From positions 78,332,472 to 78,396,471 of the forward strand of contig NC_086249.1 in NCBI RefSeq assembly GCF_021018805.1: DNA of 64,000 nucleotides, read 5' to 3'. The notes under the pieces are model-generated. The model did not search any database. It saw only the letters and a program-made list of their open reading frames with translations, and was not told the origin of the DNA. The position numbers and the translations under genes are program-made. Position 1 is the stretch's first letter; the number at the start of each line of letters is the position of its first letter. The DNA is from Prinia subflava. Lineage: Eukaryota > Chordata > Aves > Passeriformes > Cisticolidae. Positions 36,391 through 48,690 of the stretch are shown here, piece after piece.

Positions 36391-36945
36391 GGGCCTCAGA
36401 GAAGCAGTGCTATGATTGAAATATTTATATTTTATGTCCAGAATGTAAACTAGAGCAGGAAGCCCAAATTTTCACTCAGATGAGTGTTGGTCTCCTCCCA
36501 TGGTTACGTTGACTTTTGGCTTCATCGTAAGCAGTTTCACATGTGGTTGTGGTGCATTTGGCAGTAATAATGGTAGGTACCACATGAAACCTGTTGCAGT
36601 CTTCTGAAAACACAGCTAAGTTCGTCAGGTTACCCTAATACTATTGATCAGATAAAACTTCTGGTTACTGCTTCATTTATCTAAATTATGAAGTGTTATT
36701 TTACTGAAGCAAATGGCTCCATGGTAATCAAGACAATGGTTTCAATGCAATAGCTCTCCATAATGAGGAATATTTGAACCTCATAAATGTGATGGAAGAA
36801 AAATACATTAAAAACAAGATTTGGGGGAAGAATTCTTTAACAAATAGTCTGTCTAACTAATACTCTGGCAATGTCACAAGGCCGTTTTGCATTATTACTG
36901 CATTTAATTCAGGTGACAGCAACTACGCTGCCTAAAGGAGGCACA
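36391..36945. other. non-coding gap, nothing recognised
   Basis: This is about 550 bp of AT-rich DNA with no recognised feature. Confidence 0.5.
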
Positions 36946-36969
36946 ATATTTGTATATGTATACAAATAT
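36946..36969. repeat. AT-rich palindrome, 11-bp arms
   Basis: ATATTTGTATA and TATACAAATAT are exact reverse complements separated by TG. This perfect short inverted repeat lies 72 bp before a larger one. Confidence 0.85.
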
Positions 36970-37041
36970 ACACATAAAGTATATTCAAGGCAAGAAAGAA
37001 ATCCATCAAACCTTCCTTTGTTAATTCCAGTTGTTGAATTT

Positions 37042-37079
37042 TGTTTAATATTTTATTTTGTAAAATAAAATATTAAACA
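37042..37079. repeat. AT-rich perfect palindrome, 18-bp arms, 2-bp spacer
   Basis: TGTTTAATATTTTATTTT (37042-37059) and AAAATAAAATATTAAACA (37062-37079) are exact reverse complements with GT between them. An 18-bp perfect arm with almost no spacer can extrude as a cruciform and is a known type of fragile or rearrangement-prone sequence. No element body or target-site duplication is evident around it. Confidence 0.95.
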
Positions 37080-38769
37080 TACAAAAGAATTATTTTCTGG
37101 AAAAAGAACATGAGACTTCATCTTCAGAAATATATTTTAGTGTGGTAAGAAGTCAAATTACATGGCACTGGGTCTGTCTGACAGTCTCATGCATACTACA
37201 GAAACACAGAGCTACAAAATTAGATAAAGTAAGTTAGGCTGTACACCAAACCTGTCCTGCTACAGTCCAAATGAGGTTATTGACTCAGAAAAGGAGTCAC
37301 TGATAAAGCAATTATTACCAGCAACCAGATGTGTGATAGCTCATTTTTGGAAATGGACAGATGCCCCAGTATTAATGTCCTGTACATATCAAACATAAGA
37401 AATTCTTTGAATAAAACCAAAATGACAAACAGCCTTATATCAGAATCTAGTAGATTTAATGTGTAGCATTTCCTTAGAACTATAACAGAATAAACACATG
37501 ACTGTGAGGCCAAATAAACACAAATGAATCTTTTAAATGTGACAAATTTGCTACGTATTAGTCAAGTTGTCCAGAAACTTAATGCATTTTGATAAAGATT
37601 TTTTTTTTTTTTAAGCTACTAGGACATAATCTACTCAAAAATTAGGTGCATAATTTCAGGTGCATTCCATTTTATTTACATTCATTGCACATCCTTATTA
37701 GAAAACTCTGCCAGCTGAATATTATACTGCTATGCCAAATGTGCAATTCTATAAATCAGCCAGTGGGAAAAGGTGCCAGCCTTTCCTGATGATAAATACA
37801 GTGGCAGGAATCTACTTTGTTTTGTAGCATGTAAGACTGATTAATCCAAAGGTGTTTGCAAACTTCATTTCATACAGGATACCCCCACCCTTACAATCAG
37901 ATTAACAAATCAAAGGTACATTCAGACTTGGAGACAGATTGCCACTTAAGCATTTCAGATACTCGGGCATTTGGTAAAACTAAGCTTGGATTAACAAGGT
38001 CTGACTATTTAAAGGGAGTTATGTTTAGGGGTTCTCTGTCTCCACTGATTTTAAATGCTGTGCTCATGGGGTAGTGCCGTCCAGTCTTAAGAGCTTACAG
38101 AGCTTTACAGCCTCCCTGCAAGCTTCGTGAGCTTAATTGAAGATAAGTATACACAAACTCACCTTCCTAGAAAGGCTTCTATTTATATGAGGGGGAAAAA
38201 ACCCAAACAAATCTCTTTATGCAGGGACTAAGCTGCATCTTCCCTGTCATCATTTATACTTATTTTTATATAGTAGAATTTATTAGACTAAACCCCTTAA
38301 TCATGTGGAATAGATGAAAGTGGAATCATTCAACACTGCCACCTTTTGTTGTCACTTGAGGCTCTCTAGGAGGTGATAGAACTGATCAAATTATTTGTTA
38401 GGAGCGAGTCATGCCAAACATTTTTTGCCTCAGTGGAAAGTGGATCTGTGAGGGTCTGGGTCAAAGTCCTTCTCTGGCTTTCTTTTGTAAATTTAAAAAT
38501 ATAAAGACATAACTTCTTTAACTAATATTCCTAACAATGTTTCCTTACCAGTTGGAAATGTCGAACTTTGTAACATAGAGAGACCAGATTTACAATGAAG
38601 GAGTGAAGAAATGTGCAGCATCTCATCTCACATGGAGAACCTAAGTGCACGCACCATTGAGAAAAGGAGGCCAGTGGAGGCCATATTCTTTAAGGATTCA
38701 TGGTGTTGTCACGTGTAAGGGTTACTGAGTTTAACGACACTGCAGCACTGAGGAGGTTTTGGGCAGATT
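37080..38769. other. non-coding stretch, nothing recognised
   Basis: This is AT-rich DNA with a T-run at about 37600-37612. No gene or named repeat is seen. Confidence 0.5.
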
Positions 38770-39325
38770 TGTTGTGCTGGATTTATCTGCAGTAGAATTA
38801 ATTTTCTTCCCAGTGACTAGCATGGGGCTGTGTTTTGAACACAGGGCTGATAATATAGAGATGTCTTTGTTATACACAGGGCCAAGCCCTTCCTGCTTTT
38901 CACACTGCCGTGTTGGTGAGGATGTCCATGGGAAATTGAGAGGAGCCACAGCAGGCACAGGTGACCCCAACTGAGCAGAGGGATATTCCAAACCCTGTGA
39001 CATCATGCTCTGTGTATAGGAGGAGGTATACAGAGAAAGGGGCATGTTAGGAGTGATGCCGTTTGTCTTCCCAAGTAATTGTTGCACATGATGGGGCCCT
39101 GCTGTCCTAGAGATGGCTTAACACTTGCCTGCCCATGGGAAGCAGTGAATTAATTCCTTGTTTTTCTTTGCTTGTGTGTGGAGCTTTTGCTTTCCCTATT
39201 AAACTGTTGTTATCTCAACCCATGAGATTTCCAGCTTTTACCCTTTTGATTCTCCAGTCCCACTGGTGAGGGGATGGGTGAGTGGCTCTGTGAGGCTTTG
39301 TGGACATCTGGATTGAACCACAACA
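38770..39325 (+). mobile_element. solo LTR, ERVL-type endogenous retrovirus, about 556 bp
   Basis: It begins TGTTGTGCTGG and ends AACCACAACA, giving the TG...CA termini of an LTR. Recognisable segments in order are gaattaattttcttcccagt, gactagcatggggctgtg, aaccctgtgacatcatgctc, gtgatgccgtttgtcttccc, atgggaagcagtgaattaat, ctattaaactgttgttatct and tcccactggtgaggggatgg, which together are characteristic of a common avian ERVL-type LTR. The polyadenylation signal is ATTAAA at 39198-39203. The expected TATA position reads gtgtatagg (about 39013), so the promoter is probably decayed. No gag or pol sequence adjoins it and I see no clear target-site duplication, so it is read as an old solo LTR. The 118-codon minus-strand frame over it is a by-product. 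Confidence 0.88.
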
Positions 39326-39787
39326 GCTGTACAGGAGCTGATGCTGGTTAGAGGTGCAAAACAGAAACATGGACATGAGGCAGGAACTGTGGAGAAGGTT
39401 TTTGTTGTGTAGTTTTGTTAGTGTTGGCTTGCATTCAGTCACTTAGCAAGAAACCCTTCACTTACATACAGCTCTATAGTCATAGGTAACTATATGTATT
39501 GTGTATCCAATCACCACTAAGGAATAGAGACATATAGCTGTATAATTTCTTCAGCTGTTTCAGATCATGATAAAAGCTTGATATCCATTACACAGCAATA
39601 AAAATGCATTTTCAGATCTTCTTTTTCATTTATTTATTGATTATGTACACATTGAAAAGAAGATTGTACTTCTGCAGAAATGTCCAAGTGTGCTAATGAA
39701 GGTGGGAAAGCTGCAAGCGAGCCACAACCTATGCAAGATGATGAAGCTCCTTGTGGAGAGGAAGAATATGCTCACATCACATAAGGG
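39326..39787. other. 462-bp spacer between two solo LTRs
   Basis: The sequence is AT-rich. I see no primer-binding site after the first LTR, no gag or pol remnant, and no polypurine tract before the second. The two LTRs are therefore likely to be separate insertions rather than the ends of one provirus. Confidence 0.6.
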
Positions 39788-40697
39788 TGTGGCAGGTAAT
39801 TCTTCGCACATGTCCTGTCTCTAAACTATCTGCCTCTGGATAGGTACATTCAAATTGCCATGTTCTGGTCAGAAATGAGCTATCCTTTGGCTGTACAGCT
39901 AACTGAATTCAACACAGTCTAGTGTTATTTGCAAGTAATTGCTCCCTGTCTTAGGCTGCAATATATAACCAAAAGCATGGATTCTGTTCCCAATCTGTTG
40001 AAACCCATTGAAGAGGTGGGGTATTTTTTCTTTATCTCATAACTCCAGGGGGGAGGAGGCAGATATCTTCTGTTAATGGGACAGCTGTTAAAACCAGGGA
40101 GAGCAATGTTCCTTATCTCTCCCATGATCCATCTTCCCTCCAGGGGGATATCTTCTGTTAATGAGCCATTGAAGTTCACCACATGACTGATAAAATTAAA
40201 CAATTTCATTATGAGATGCTCCATCCAGTGGGAGGAACCAAGCATCCCTACCTGGATAAAAGCTGAGACTCAGACCAGCACAGCAGCCTGTTTTCCACTG
40301 GATTCCCAGAGGAATACCAGACCCATCTTGCCACCACTGGACCGTTTTTACAGGATCATCTCTACTCCAACAGAACCACATCTGTCACTCCAGTAGGATG
40401 TATTTTGGACTGTTGCCAACACCCTGACCAACAGGGTGTCAGGTCACATTCTGACTCAGTGTTTCTAGGATTTGGGATTTTTTTTTGTGTGTTTGTTTGC
40501 TTTTTTTTGTACTACTACATTTGTATTTTTAATACTCCTAGTAAAGAAATGTTATTCCTTTTCCCATATCTTTGCCTGAAAGTCCCATTAATTGCAAAAT
40601 TATAATAATTCGGAGGGAGGGAGTTTACATTCTCCATTCCAAGGGAAACTCCATTTTTCCCTGGTAGACACCTTGGTAGTCTTTCCAAATGAAGACA
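39788..40697 (+). mobile_element. solo LTR, second avian endogenous retrovirus family, about 910 bp
   Basis: It begins TGTGGCAGG and ends GAAGACA. Segments match, in order, an avian (probably passerine) LTR family that I recall: catgttctggtcagaaatga, ttgaaacccattgaagaggt, ttccctccagggggatatct, ctggataaaagctgagactc, caccctgaccaacagggtgt and aattataataattcggaggg. ATAAAAG at about 40256 is the TATA-like box, which places U3 before it. AGTAAA at 40540-40545 is the probable polyadenylation signal. A 17-bp direct repeat in U3 and a hairpin near the R/U5 side are listed as findings. Preservation is good, so this is a younger insertion than the neighbouring LTR. Coding sequence is absent. Confidence 0.88.
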
Positions 40698-43600
40698 CTC
40701 CTGACTCAGTCAATAATTTACATATTGACAGTTCAGGAGAATGTTTGTTAAATAAAATAAAGCGTTTCCTTAAAAATATCCTTATGAATTTTTTAATTTT
40801 CAATCCTTACTAATGAAGAAATGAAGGGAAAAGGAAGGGAGAAAAGGTCTCAGGAATACTAGGAAACAATTTATTCTGGAATACATATAATTGGTTTTAG
40901 TTGGCTATAATCTGGAGACACTTTTCATTTTCCATCCCTGAAAAAAAAAAGACAATATGATATCATGTAAGAATGGATGAAAATGTATTTATTATTTTCT
41001 TTTACAAAAATGAAAGTAGCACTTATGATAGGTTCAATTGAAATCCCAGTTGCTTTTATTCCCTCCTCCCAAATCTTTACTATAAATACATATTTTAAAT
41101 GTAAAAGTATTTTGCATTTATGAGATTAGAGAAGATTTAGAGATATCTTAGCAAAAGAAAGTGTGAGTGCTAGAAAGGCTGGGTGGCATGTTACTAGTAG
41201 TTCATATTGGTCCCCTTCCAAAAATGCTTTATCTTTTTTGCTTATTAAGAGATTGAGGAGGACTGTCAGAAGGCCAAGTCTTACTATAGCTTCCTTTCTA
41301 AATTATTCCTGAAATCTTGCCACTTCTATTCAGTGGAAAAAAGAGCTACTGTGGGATTAAAGGGTATGATCTGACTTTATATAGTACATCCTGCAGTGTC
41401 CTGCTTTAATTTGTATCAAAACTCTTTACTGTCATCTGAAATTTAGATTTTTGCCTCAAGAAATTAAATCTTTCCTATCTATTTACCTTTGAACCCCACA
41501 GAGTTAAGGAAAGAACCTTAAAATAATCTATTTTATTTCCTATGAAAGCTATTTTAGGTCCCTGACTACTGCATGGATGTTTTCTGTAGCATCTCTATTA
41601 GCACTGTTGCCACTCCTCAACATGCATCTGAAAAAGCCTCACATACCTGACTCCCCTGCCCTTTTTTAGTGTAACTTCAGAGGATAAGTTTTGCAAGTCA
41701 CAAAATCTGTTCTGTGAAAATGAGAGTACCAAAGTCTCTGTCTCCTCACATGATTTGTCTCAGTCAGAAAACTGTTCCACTTAGGTTCATGGTTGCACTG
41801 ACCTCTGCCCGTCCTTCTCCCTGCATGCATTCCTCTCTTTCACTTATATTTATATAAACAATTTCAGGGAAGGAACCTACAAATGCAAGCATTGACAATT
41901 TGGTCTATTTAAAATTCAGTGGCTAATAAAGTTCAAAATAGTATGCTGCTCTAGGGGCTTGTTAGCAGTGCACAGGTGTGATGCAGGTCTCCCTTCATTT
42001 CTTGGACTCTATGTTAACACTTAAATGATGATTAAAACAAAACAGATGCAAACCAGAGCCAGTTGAAGTTGCTCTGATTAACATTAACAGTTGTTATACA
42101 AACAATTAGTAGGAAAAGACTACAACATCAGTTTTGTTGGCAGGAGAAGGCACAGTCATGGCCAATCCAATCACACCGTGTCTCCAGTATGCAGATGAAC
42201 AGCAAAAGTGAAAATCAAAGATATCAATACATTGCCTTTCTCAAGGCACAGTAGATGCAGAGGAGATCCCAGGAGATGCAGAGGGCACTAGGAGGAAGAA
42301 AGGATATATGGTGAGAAACACCCCCCCCACCACAGATTGAAGGGGGTGCTCTGAAGCCAAATATCTTAGAGAACAAACATAGGACCCTCACCACTTGACT
42401 GAAGTGTAGAAACAACTGAAATGTCTGTCCCAAAAGAAATTTTGAAATTTCAAAATTATTTTCAGCCAGAATAAAAACAAAGAATTAAAATTTCTGAGAC
42501 ACTTAAGAAATTAATTTTTCAACATCCACACACACTTCTTTTCTAAAAACTATGAATATAAGTTTACAGAAGCACTTCATTATTAGCCTTACTATTTTTC
42601 AATAAGATATATAAAATATTGAAATGAAGTTACATTACCTTAACGAAATTCTAAAATTTCCATAGTTTTGCATGAATGATTTTAATGATATTCAGTATAT
42701 TCTACTAGAATAGAAGTAATTTTCCAGTGGATTTTTTTAAAGCCAAAACAGCACTATAACTTAATGCTTCTTTATTTTTGAATTCTCCAAAATGAAATCT
42801 CTGACATTCTTTGAATTTTCAGTTTTATCCAAATAAATAACAAACCTGCAAGATAATAAAAAAAGAAACTTCTGAGGAACTCTAATTCTGCAAGATGATT
42901 GGCCAGATCCTAAATCATATATGTTTCTTGTTATCAAAACACAATATTTCTTGATTATCTATAGTATCATTTATAGGATGATGAAGTGATAGCACTTGTT
43001 TCTGAAAAACCTGTCTTGTTCTAATTAAGTATTACCTTTGTAGGGCCCTCTTACACACTTTATTTACTCAAGTTTTTGAGGCATAGCATTCTGAAATGCT
43101 GAGTAGTATACATATAGATTAAAAAACAACACATTAAAAAGCTCAGAGGAGATTCAAGAATTCTCTTCCACTTTGGCTTATAACTAAAAAGAAAATGTTG
43201 GACTGAAATGTGCCATGCATTTTTTAAAGAGACACCTCCTGAAATAAATTAGCAAGTACAAAAGGCAGAGATATATTTTACAAAATCAAAGTAAAAAAAA
43301 ACCCCAAAGAATCAAATCAAAAAACCAGGACAGATCAAGAGAATGCACATTAGTTATATTCTTCAGCTTAGGAAGAATAACTTTAAGTTCATGTATTAGG
43401 TGAAAGTTCTCAAAGCTCATATTATTTTCTCCCAGGGCACTGCTTACTGACAGATTCAACATGCAGACTGCATTTCTGCTGGATTTGATAAAAATACAAT
43501 TAAAATTTCGTACAAGGGGCTACGCCAAATTGGCCTGCATCCTAGAACCCACTCCAAGCAAAACCTTGAGGAATATATTGTACAAGAAAAGGTCTGTCCC

Positions 43601-46600
43601 CTGGGATTACCTCCCACTTCCTTTAACCTGATATTTTGCTCATCCTATTATGAGATTCCTCAGAGGGGTGAAACACTAGATTGCCTCATTAAGACTCATC
43701 ATTTACAAGATGTTGACAAACGTTGGCATTTATCCTGTTGTCATAACAAATGTGAGAAAATGACCACTTGGCAATAAGTGATTCTGTGCAATTGCAGGTT
43801 GTAAAATACAAGAATATGGGGGTAGGGGGGTGGTCTGTGGATAATGTGTTAGTATCACTATGTAGCATCTCTGAACAGTTTCTCAGGGCATCGTAACAAA
43901 TCCAGGCTGAAATAGATAATGATGGACAGCATCTTTTTATAGAGTTTTCCACATGTGCAACCCAAACATTAATTAAGAAAAATGAGAATAGTTTTAAACA
44001 CAACATAATAATGAAACAATTATTGTCTTGCTGGATATCTCATCACGAGTACCCAGCATCCATACTGTCCTTGCTGACAGCCTGAAAACTCTCTGAACTC
44101 AGCTTGCCTACAGCTCTCATCTGCCCTGAGGCTGATGACAGCATGGCCTTTCTTAATGAGGGTCATCTTGCCCCCCTGGTGTTATTGGTATGTGAGGTCA
44201 CCACAGGAGGAGTCCCACAACAGAGATTGCTGAGATAGGTTTGGGTGTGAGAGAACTGTTCTGAGTCTATGCACAAGTGTTTTGAGAAGTGAAAGTTTTC
44301 TTCCTTTGGGAACACCAACAGTGTGGTCACAAGGTAGTCCTGCAGGCAAAAGTATATCTTGCAGACAGAATCATCATCCATAAAAGCAGACAAAGATAAA
44401 TTTGAAGGTGTAAAGGCCTGAGAATGGATGCAGTCCTTGTCCAGAAAGCTACATTTAGGAGCTCTGTGTTTAGCTGACGGACCTTGAATCCTGCAGGTAC
44501 TTCAGTCTTCTGAGGTGTCCCAGGTTCTGCTTCTGAACATGCATCTCAATTTTGATCAGGAAGTTGACATCTCTAACTATTGTTTTCTTGCAGCTAAATC
44601 AAAACAGAACCAACAAGTGATCATCCTAATTATAATGACTTTATTAACAGACACCAACTGTCTTGTGAGATGAAATCAGTGATACTGCTAACAGTCAGAA
44701 TCAAAAGTGACAATAAGTTGTTTGCCAAGGGTAGTGACTTGCAGGTGGTTGGTAATTCCATCCCACTTGCTTAATACACTGCCTGAAATGCTGCTGTTGT
44801 GGTGACTGTGGAGCTCTAAAAGAGACAAAAAAAATGCCTTGTCATCAGAGTTTACAGCCGCTGATTTCATAGTATCTAAATCCTTATTGGGTAATTCAAA
44901 GCGTGGCATGTAATTCATTGATTCCCATTTCTGTCATTAATCATTATTGCTCAATTCATGTTTCTGATTATTTGATTTGTGTGTATGCGTGAGTTATTTG
45001 AAACACAAAGAGAGTTTAGGCCTGTTGGAAGATGATGCCCTTGGAACCATGTCTTCAGCTGAGTACTGATGCTCCTGTAATAATAAAAAAGAAAAAAATG
45101 ACTGCTCTGAGGGAATCCTCACATTCTCTGGACCACACTACACTTTTGAAGTAAGTACTTTCCAACACTAAATATATATTGCTAGCCATGTCATATTTCT
45201 GTCCGGTGTATGGGACTTCAGCCTTTAAGATAAAGAATCTCCTTATCTTCCTCAGCTGCAATTACTCCTTGTGTCACAGACTCTCTCAAAGCTACTCCTG
45301 AATCATTTAAACAATCCCTTTGAACATTTGTTCTGCTCCTTTAGATCTGGAGACACCTTATATATGGTATGATGTTTTCCCAATCACAATGCCCTCGAGT
45401 GTGGGCTTATCATGCTTTCCCCATGCCTTTGTACTCTTCTATTTTGTTTATAGTATTTTTAATTGAGTCCTGGACTCCCAATCTGCACTCATTTAACACA
45501 GAGCACATAAACACTTGTAAAGTAACAATTAAGTCACAGCCAGGTACTGGTGTTTTCCTCCCTGCTGACTTTACCTCTGCTGAATAAAATTCATTAACAT
45601 TTCCATAGCTTTGGTTACCCCATATTGGAATTTAAGTCTGTATTTCCTTACTATTGCCTATTCTAAGCACTGCTGGTCCTTTGTTTTTATCAGACGTACA
45701 GTGCTAACACCGTGTACCTGCCTACAAGCAATGGGTCTGAATGCCCCAACATCAGTGTTTCCTAATGGCCTCAAATATTTACCTGTGTTCCAAAAGATTT
45801 TTCTTGCCTTGGGCAAAACTAAATGCACTCACAAAGTAATATGCAGAAATACATGCAGCATTTACCAATTTCTTCACTGTAGAGACCAATTGGAAAATGA
45901 TCATAAAATGAATATAATTTCACTATCTCACAGCAATATGATGAGTTGGAAAGCTGGTTCTTGCAGAGTGATGTGCTCATGATGAACGGACTGTTCCATG
46001 GATGTGTTTGAGTACACCTTGTTGAGATGGACTTCTCAATTAGTTTTAGGAATTGAATGTACATTTGTATCTCTGATGCATTAGCTTACTGCTACATTGA
46101 GAGTGACTTTTTAAAGGTAGAAGGCTGGACTGTAGAGAGATATGAAAGTGGGTCCCACACCTGAAAAACTATCATGTGCAGGTATATTTTATGAACTATA
46201 CAGCTAGATTTCTGTAAAGATCCATGTCAGTATCTCTGCATTGTTCTTTGCAGACTCATGAAGATGCAGAAGGTCATGGGACAAGATTGTTCATATTTCT
46301 ACATGGCATAGCATCTCAGTATATAGAAATACCTAGAGATGCTGGGCACTATAAAACATACTGAAATGTTTCACTCTTCTAAAACAAAGTTTTGCAGAGT
46401 AAAGATGGGTGAGAATTTGACTGTTTGTGTTTCCTCCTTGGAAAAAATATAAACTTGCAAATAATTTTTCACTAATTTTGTAAAACCGAAAAAAAAAAAA
46501 AATCAATCTCTAAAAGAACGAGTTTTCTCTGTTTTCTTCTATAGCTGTGTGAAGCTAGAAAGTAGTTTCTATTTATGTCAGTAGAAGAGCTCTCATTGAG

Positions 46601-47719
46601 CATAGAGGGAGCAGGTGCCAGTCCTCTGTGTCCTACCAACACACCTGAAGCAGATGTTCATAACCATACAGTGCTATATGCCCTGTTTGTGCCTCATTGC
46701 TAATTCACCACAGTCATCTTTGTCTTCTAACACACCCTACGTCAATTAACAGCCACAAACCTCTTTGATTTTGTTTTTGAACTCGTATGCTTATCTAAAA
46801 ATCATCTATAAATAAAGGATAATGAACAAAAATGAATTTTACAGAAGCCAATATGGACAATGAAAATAATGAAAACTAGTTTGCTGACAATAAAAAAAGT
46901 TAATTGACCATCTGGAGGTGTGAGAAAACTTTTGAGAATGTGGTATAAAAATTGAGCAAGTCTTTTTCCACTTGAGTTTACTAATTTGTTAAAAAATGCA
47001 TTTGTCCTTCTTTTTCACCCTGAATTTTTTATATTTATTCATTCAGAATGAAAACCAGTTTTAATGCCCATGGCACCTGCTTCTGCAGCTCTTCCTGTAC
47101 ATTCATGATACAATATTCTTGTACACTGTAGTTTGTGCAATTTTCCATATGAGCATATTCATAATAACAACAATACATACTTCTACTGTAATAATAAATA
47201 TGAATTAGAACAGTGGTTAAATCTGGTAGGGTATAATTATGGGTTGCCCCAGTGAACTAAATTTCAGTGGGGTTTGGTTCTGTGGTTTAGGGTAGTCTCC
47301 ATTAAATGTAGGAAAACCCAGTTAATTAATTAGCCCTTAGTGTTAAATGAGTTTTTTAAGCCTGAGAGACAAGGGGAATGTGGGATTTGTGGGGACTTGA
47401 CAGTGAACGTTTAATGATGTTAAACCCAAAATGACTGTTAATATAGGCTACGGTACCTGAGGATCAGAAATACAGTCAGAGAGATAAATGCAAATAAAGC
47501 ACCGAGGTTTAACAGGAAATGAAGAATATTAATTGGCTCTGGATATTCAGATTGTCTTTGTATTATTTAATTTTTTAATGGTTGAAAATGTCAGTGCCAG
47601 CATCCCTCATTCTCTGGCCAAACAGGAGACACTAAGAGTGACAGGAAATGTTATGCAAAAATATGAGTGAGTTGACTTTTTCTGAACATTTATGTTGGGT
47701 TTTTTTCTAGGTAGTTTTC
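40698..47719. other. long non-coding AT-rich stretch, nothing recognised
   Basis: About 7 kb shows no supported exon, RNA gene or named transposon. Frames reach at most about 123 codons (45611-45982) and show no known domain. A C-run (cccccccc, about 42322) and an A-run (about 46488-46501) are the main low-complexity items. The segment at 43500-43680 has a different texture (gggctacgccaaattggcct) and may be a decayed repeat that I cannot name. Confidence 0.5.
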
Positions 47720-48450
47720 TACCATGTGGAAAAGCTTCTTATTAAAAGTTTGTCCTTGGACAAAGAAGGCTTTATACTGTGCCTTTCTTCACATAACTTT
47801 CTTCTGGGGCAATCTCAGCAAGGATCAGTCCTGGGCTGTGTCAGAAGCCACCCTAAGGTTTCTCTGCCTGGTGAAACTGTAAGCCTGGCTGCTATTTTTT
47901 CTGCTGAGTGGACTTTTAGCCTCTTGGGAGGTCTCACCCTGTTCTCTCCATGTGGACATCTCTCCATGCATTAAGACCTTTTAATTCTGACTCCTGTCCT
48001 ACCTTACCCACCCAACGAACCTACCAAAAGGGTATAATGGTACTAGTGTAGCTTGCCTCAGGGCTCTGAGGGCACCACCAGCTCTTCCTGGTCCTGCTTA
48101 CCACCCCTGAGCCCTTTTCACCCTGCCCAGGGCCCCATGTTACACTCCAGGGCAGTCAGTGTCATGGTAGTGGGGCTGGTCTTCAGCTCCCCACAGCGCT
48201 GGCCATGGTCCCTGCTTGAGCCAGGTCCTGTCATAGCCCCAAGTCCTGGCCCCTCCCCAGAGCCATGCCTGCCCATCCTGGGCTGTGTTTGACCCATGGT
48301 TCCCTCAGTAACTCTGATCTTGACCCCCAGATCGCCAAATGTGAGCTGATGCTTTGGCCTCACTCTTGGATCTACCTTGGCACCCGGTTTCCCAGCTGGT
48401 CCTTGCTGCCCCCAGAAAGAGGTCATTCTCACTACCAGTGAATATAAACA
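47720..48450. other. unclassified GC-rich patch, possible decayed repeat
   Basis: The stretch from about 48050 to 48420 is clearly richer in C and G than its surroundings, but CpG-poor (CA/TG-rich instead), so it is not a CpG island. Open frames of about 80-110 codons on both strands are low in recognisable content. CpG loss in a GC-rich patch is typical of an old methylated transposon or LTR. I cannot name the family. Confidence 0.35.
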
Positions 48451-48610
48451 CATTGCTTTTTTCTTTATTCATATCTTTCCATTTGTACACATTGCATTAC
48501 CACAGTACTATAAGGAGTCATTTATGGCCAAATACTAGCATACATACAGAGTGAAATTCATCCTCTTTAACCTTCTTCATCTACAAAATAGCTGTGTCCA
48601 TCTTGACTGT

Positions 48611-48690
48611 CATAGAATCATAGAATCATAGACTGGCCTTGGTTGGAAGGCACCTTAAAGATCATCTTGTTCCAACCCTGCCATGTATTT
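48611..48690 (-). mobile_element. CR1 3' tail fragment (antisense), about 80 bp
   Basis: It has catagaatcatagaatcata, the tandem CR1 tail octamer, followed by ctggccttggttggaaggca and ccttaaagatcatcttgttc, then ccaaccctgccatg. This is the reverse complement of the CR1 3' end, little diverged and cut off after about 80 bp. It is the best-preserved CR1 tail in the window. Confidence 0.95.

Noticed and set aside
38770..40697. Two LTRs as the ends of one provirus
   Set aside because: The two LTR sequences belong to different families, and the 462-bp spacer has no primer-binding site, gag, pol or polypurine tract.
48118..48453. Minus-strand frame with a short GPAG-KPGA stretch resembling collagen
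   Set aside because: Only a few G-X-Y units are present and they do not continue; this is a composition effect in a GC-rich patch.
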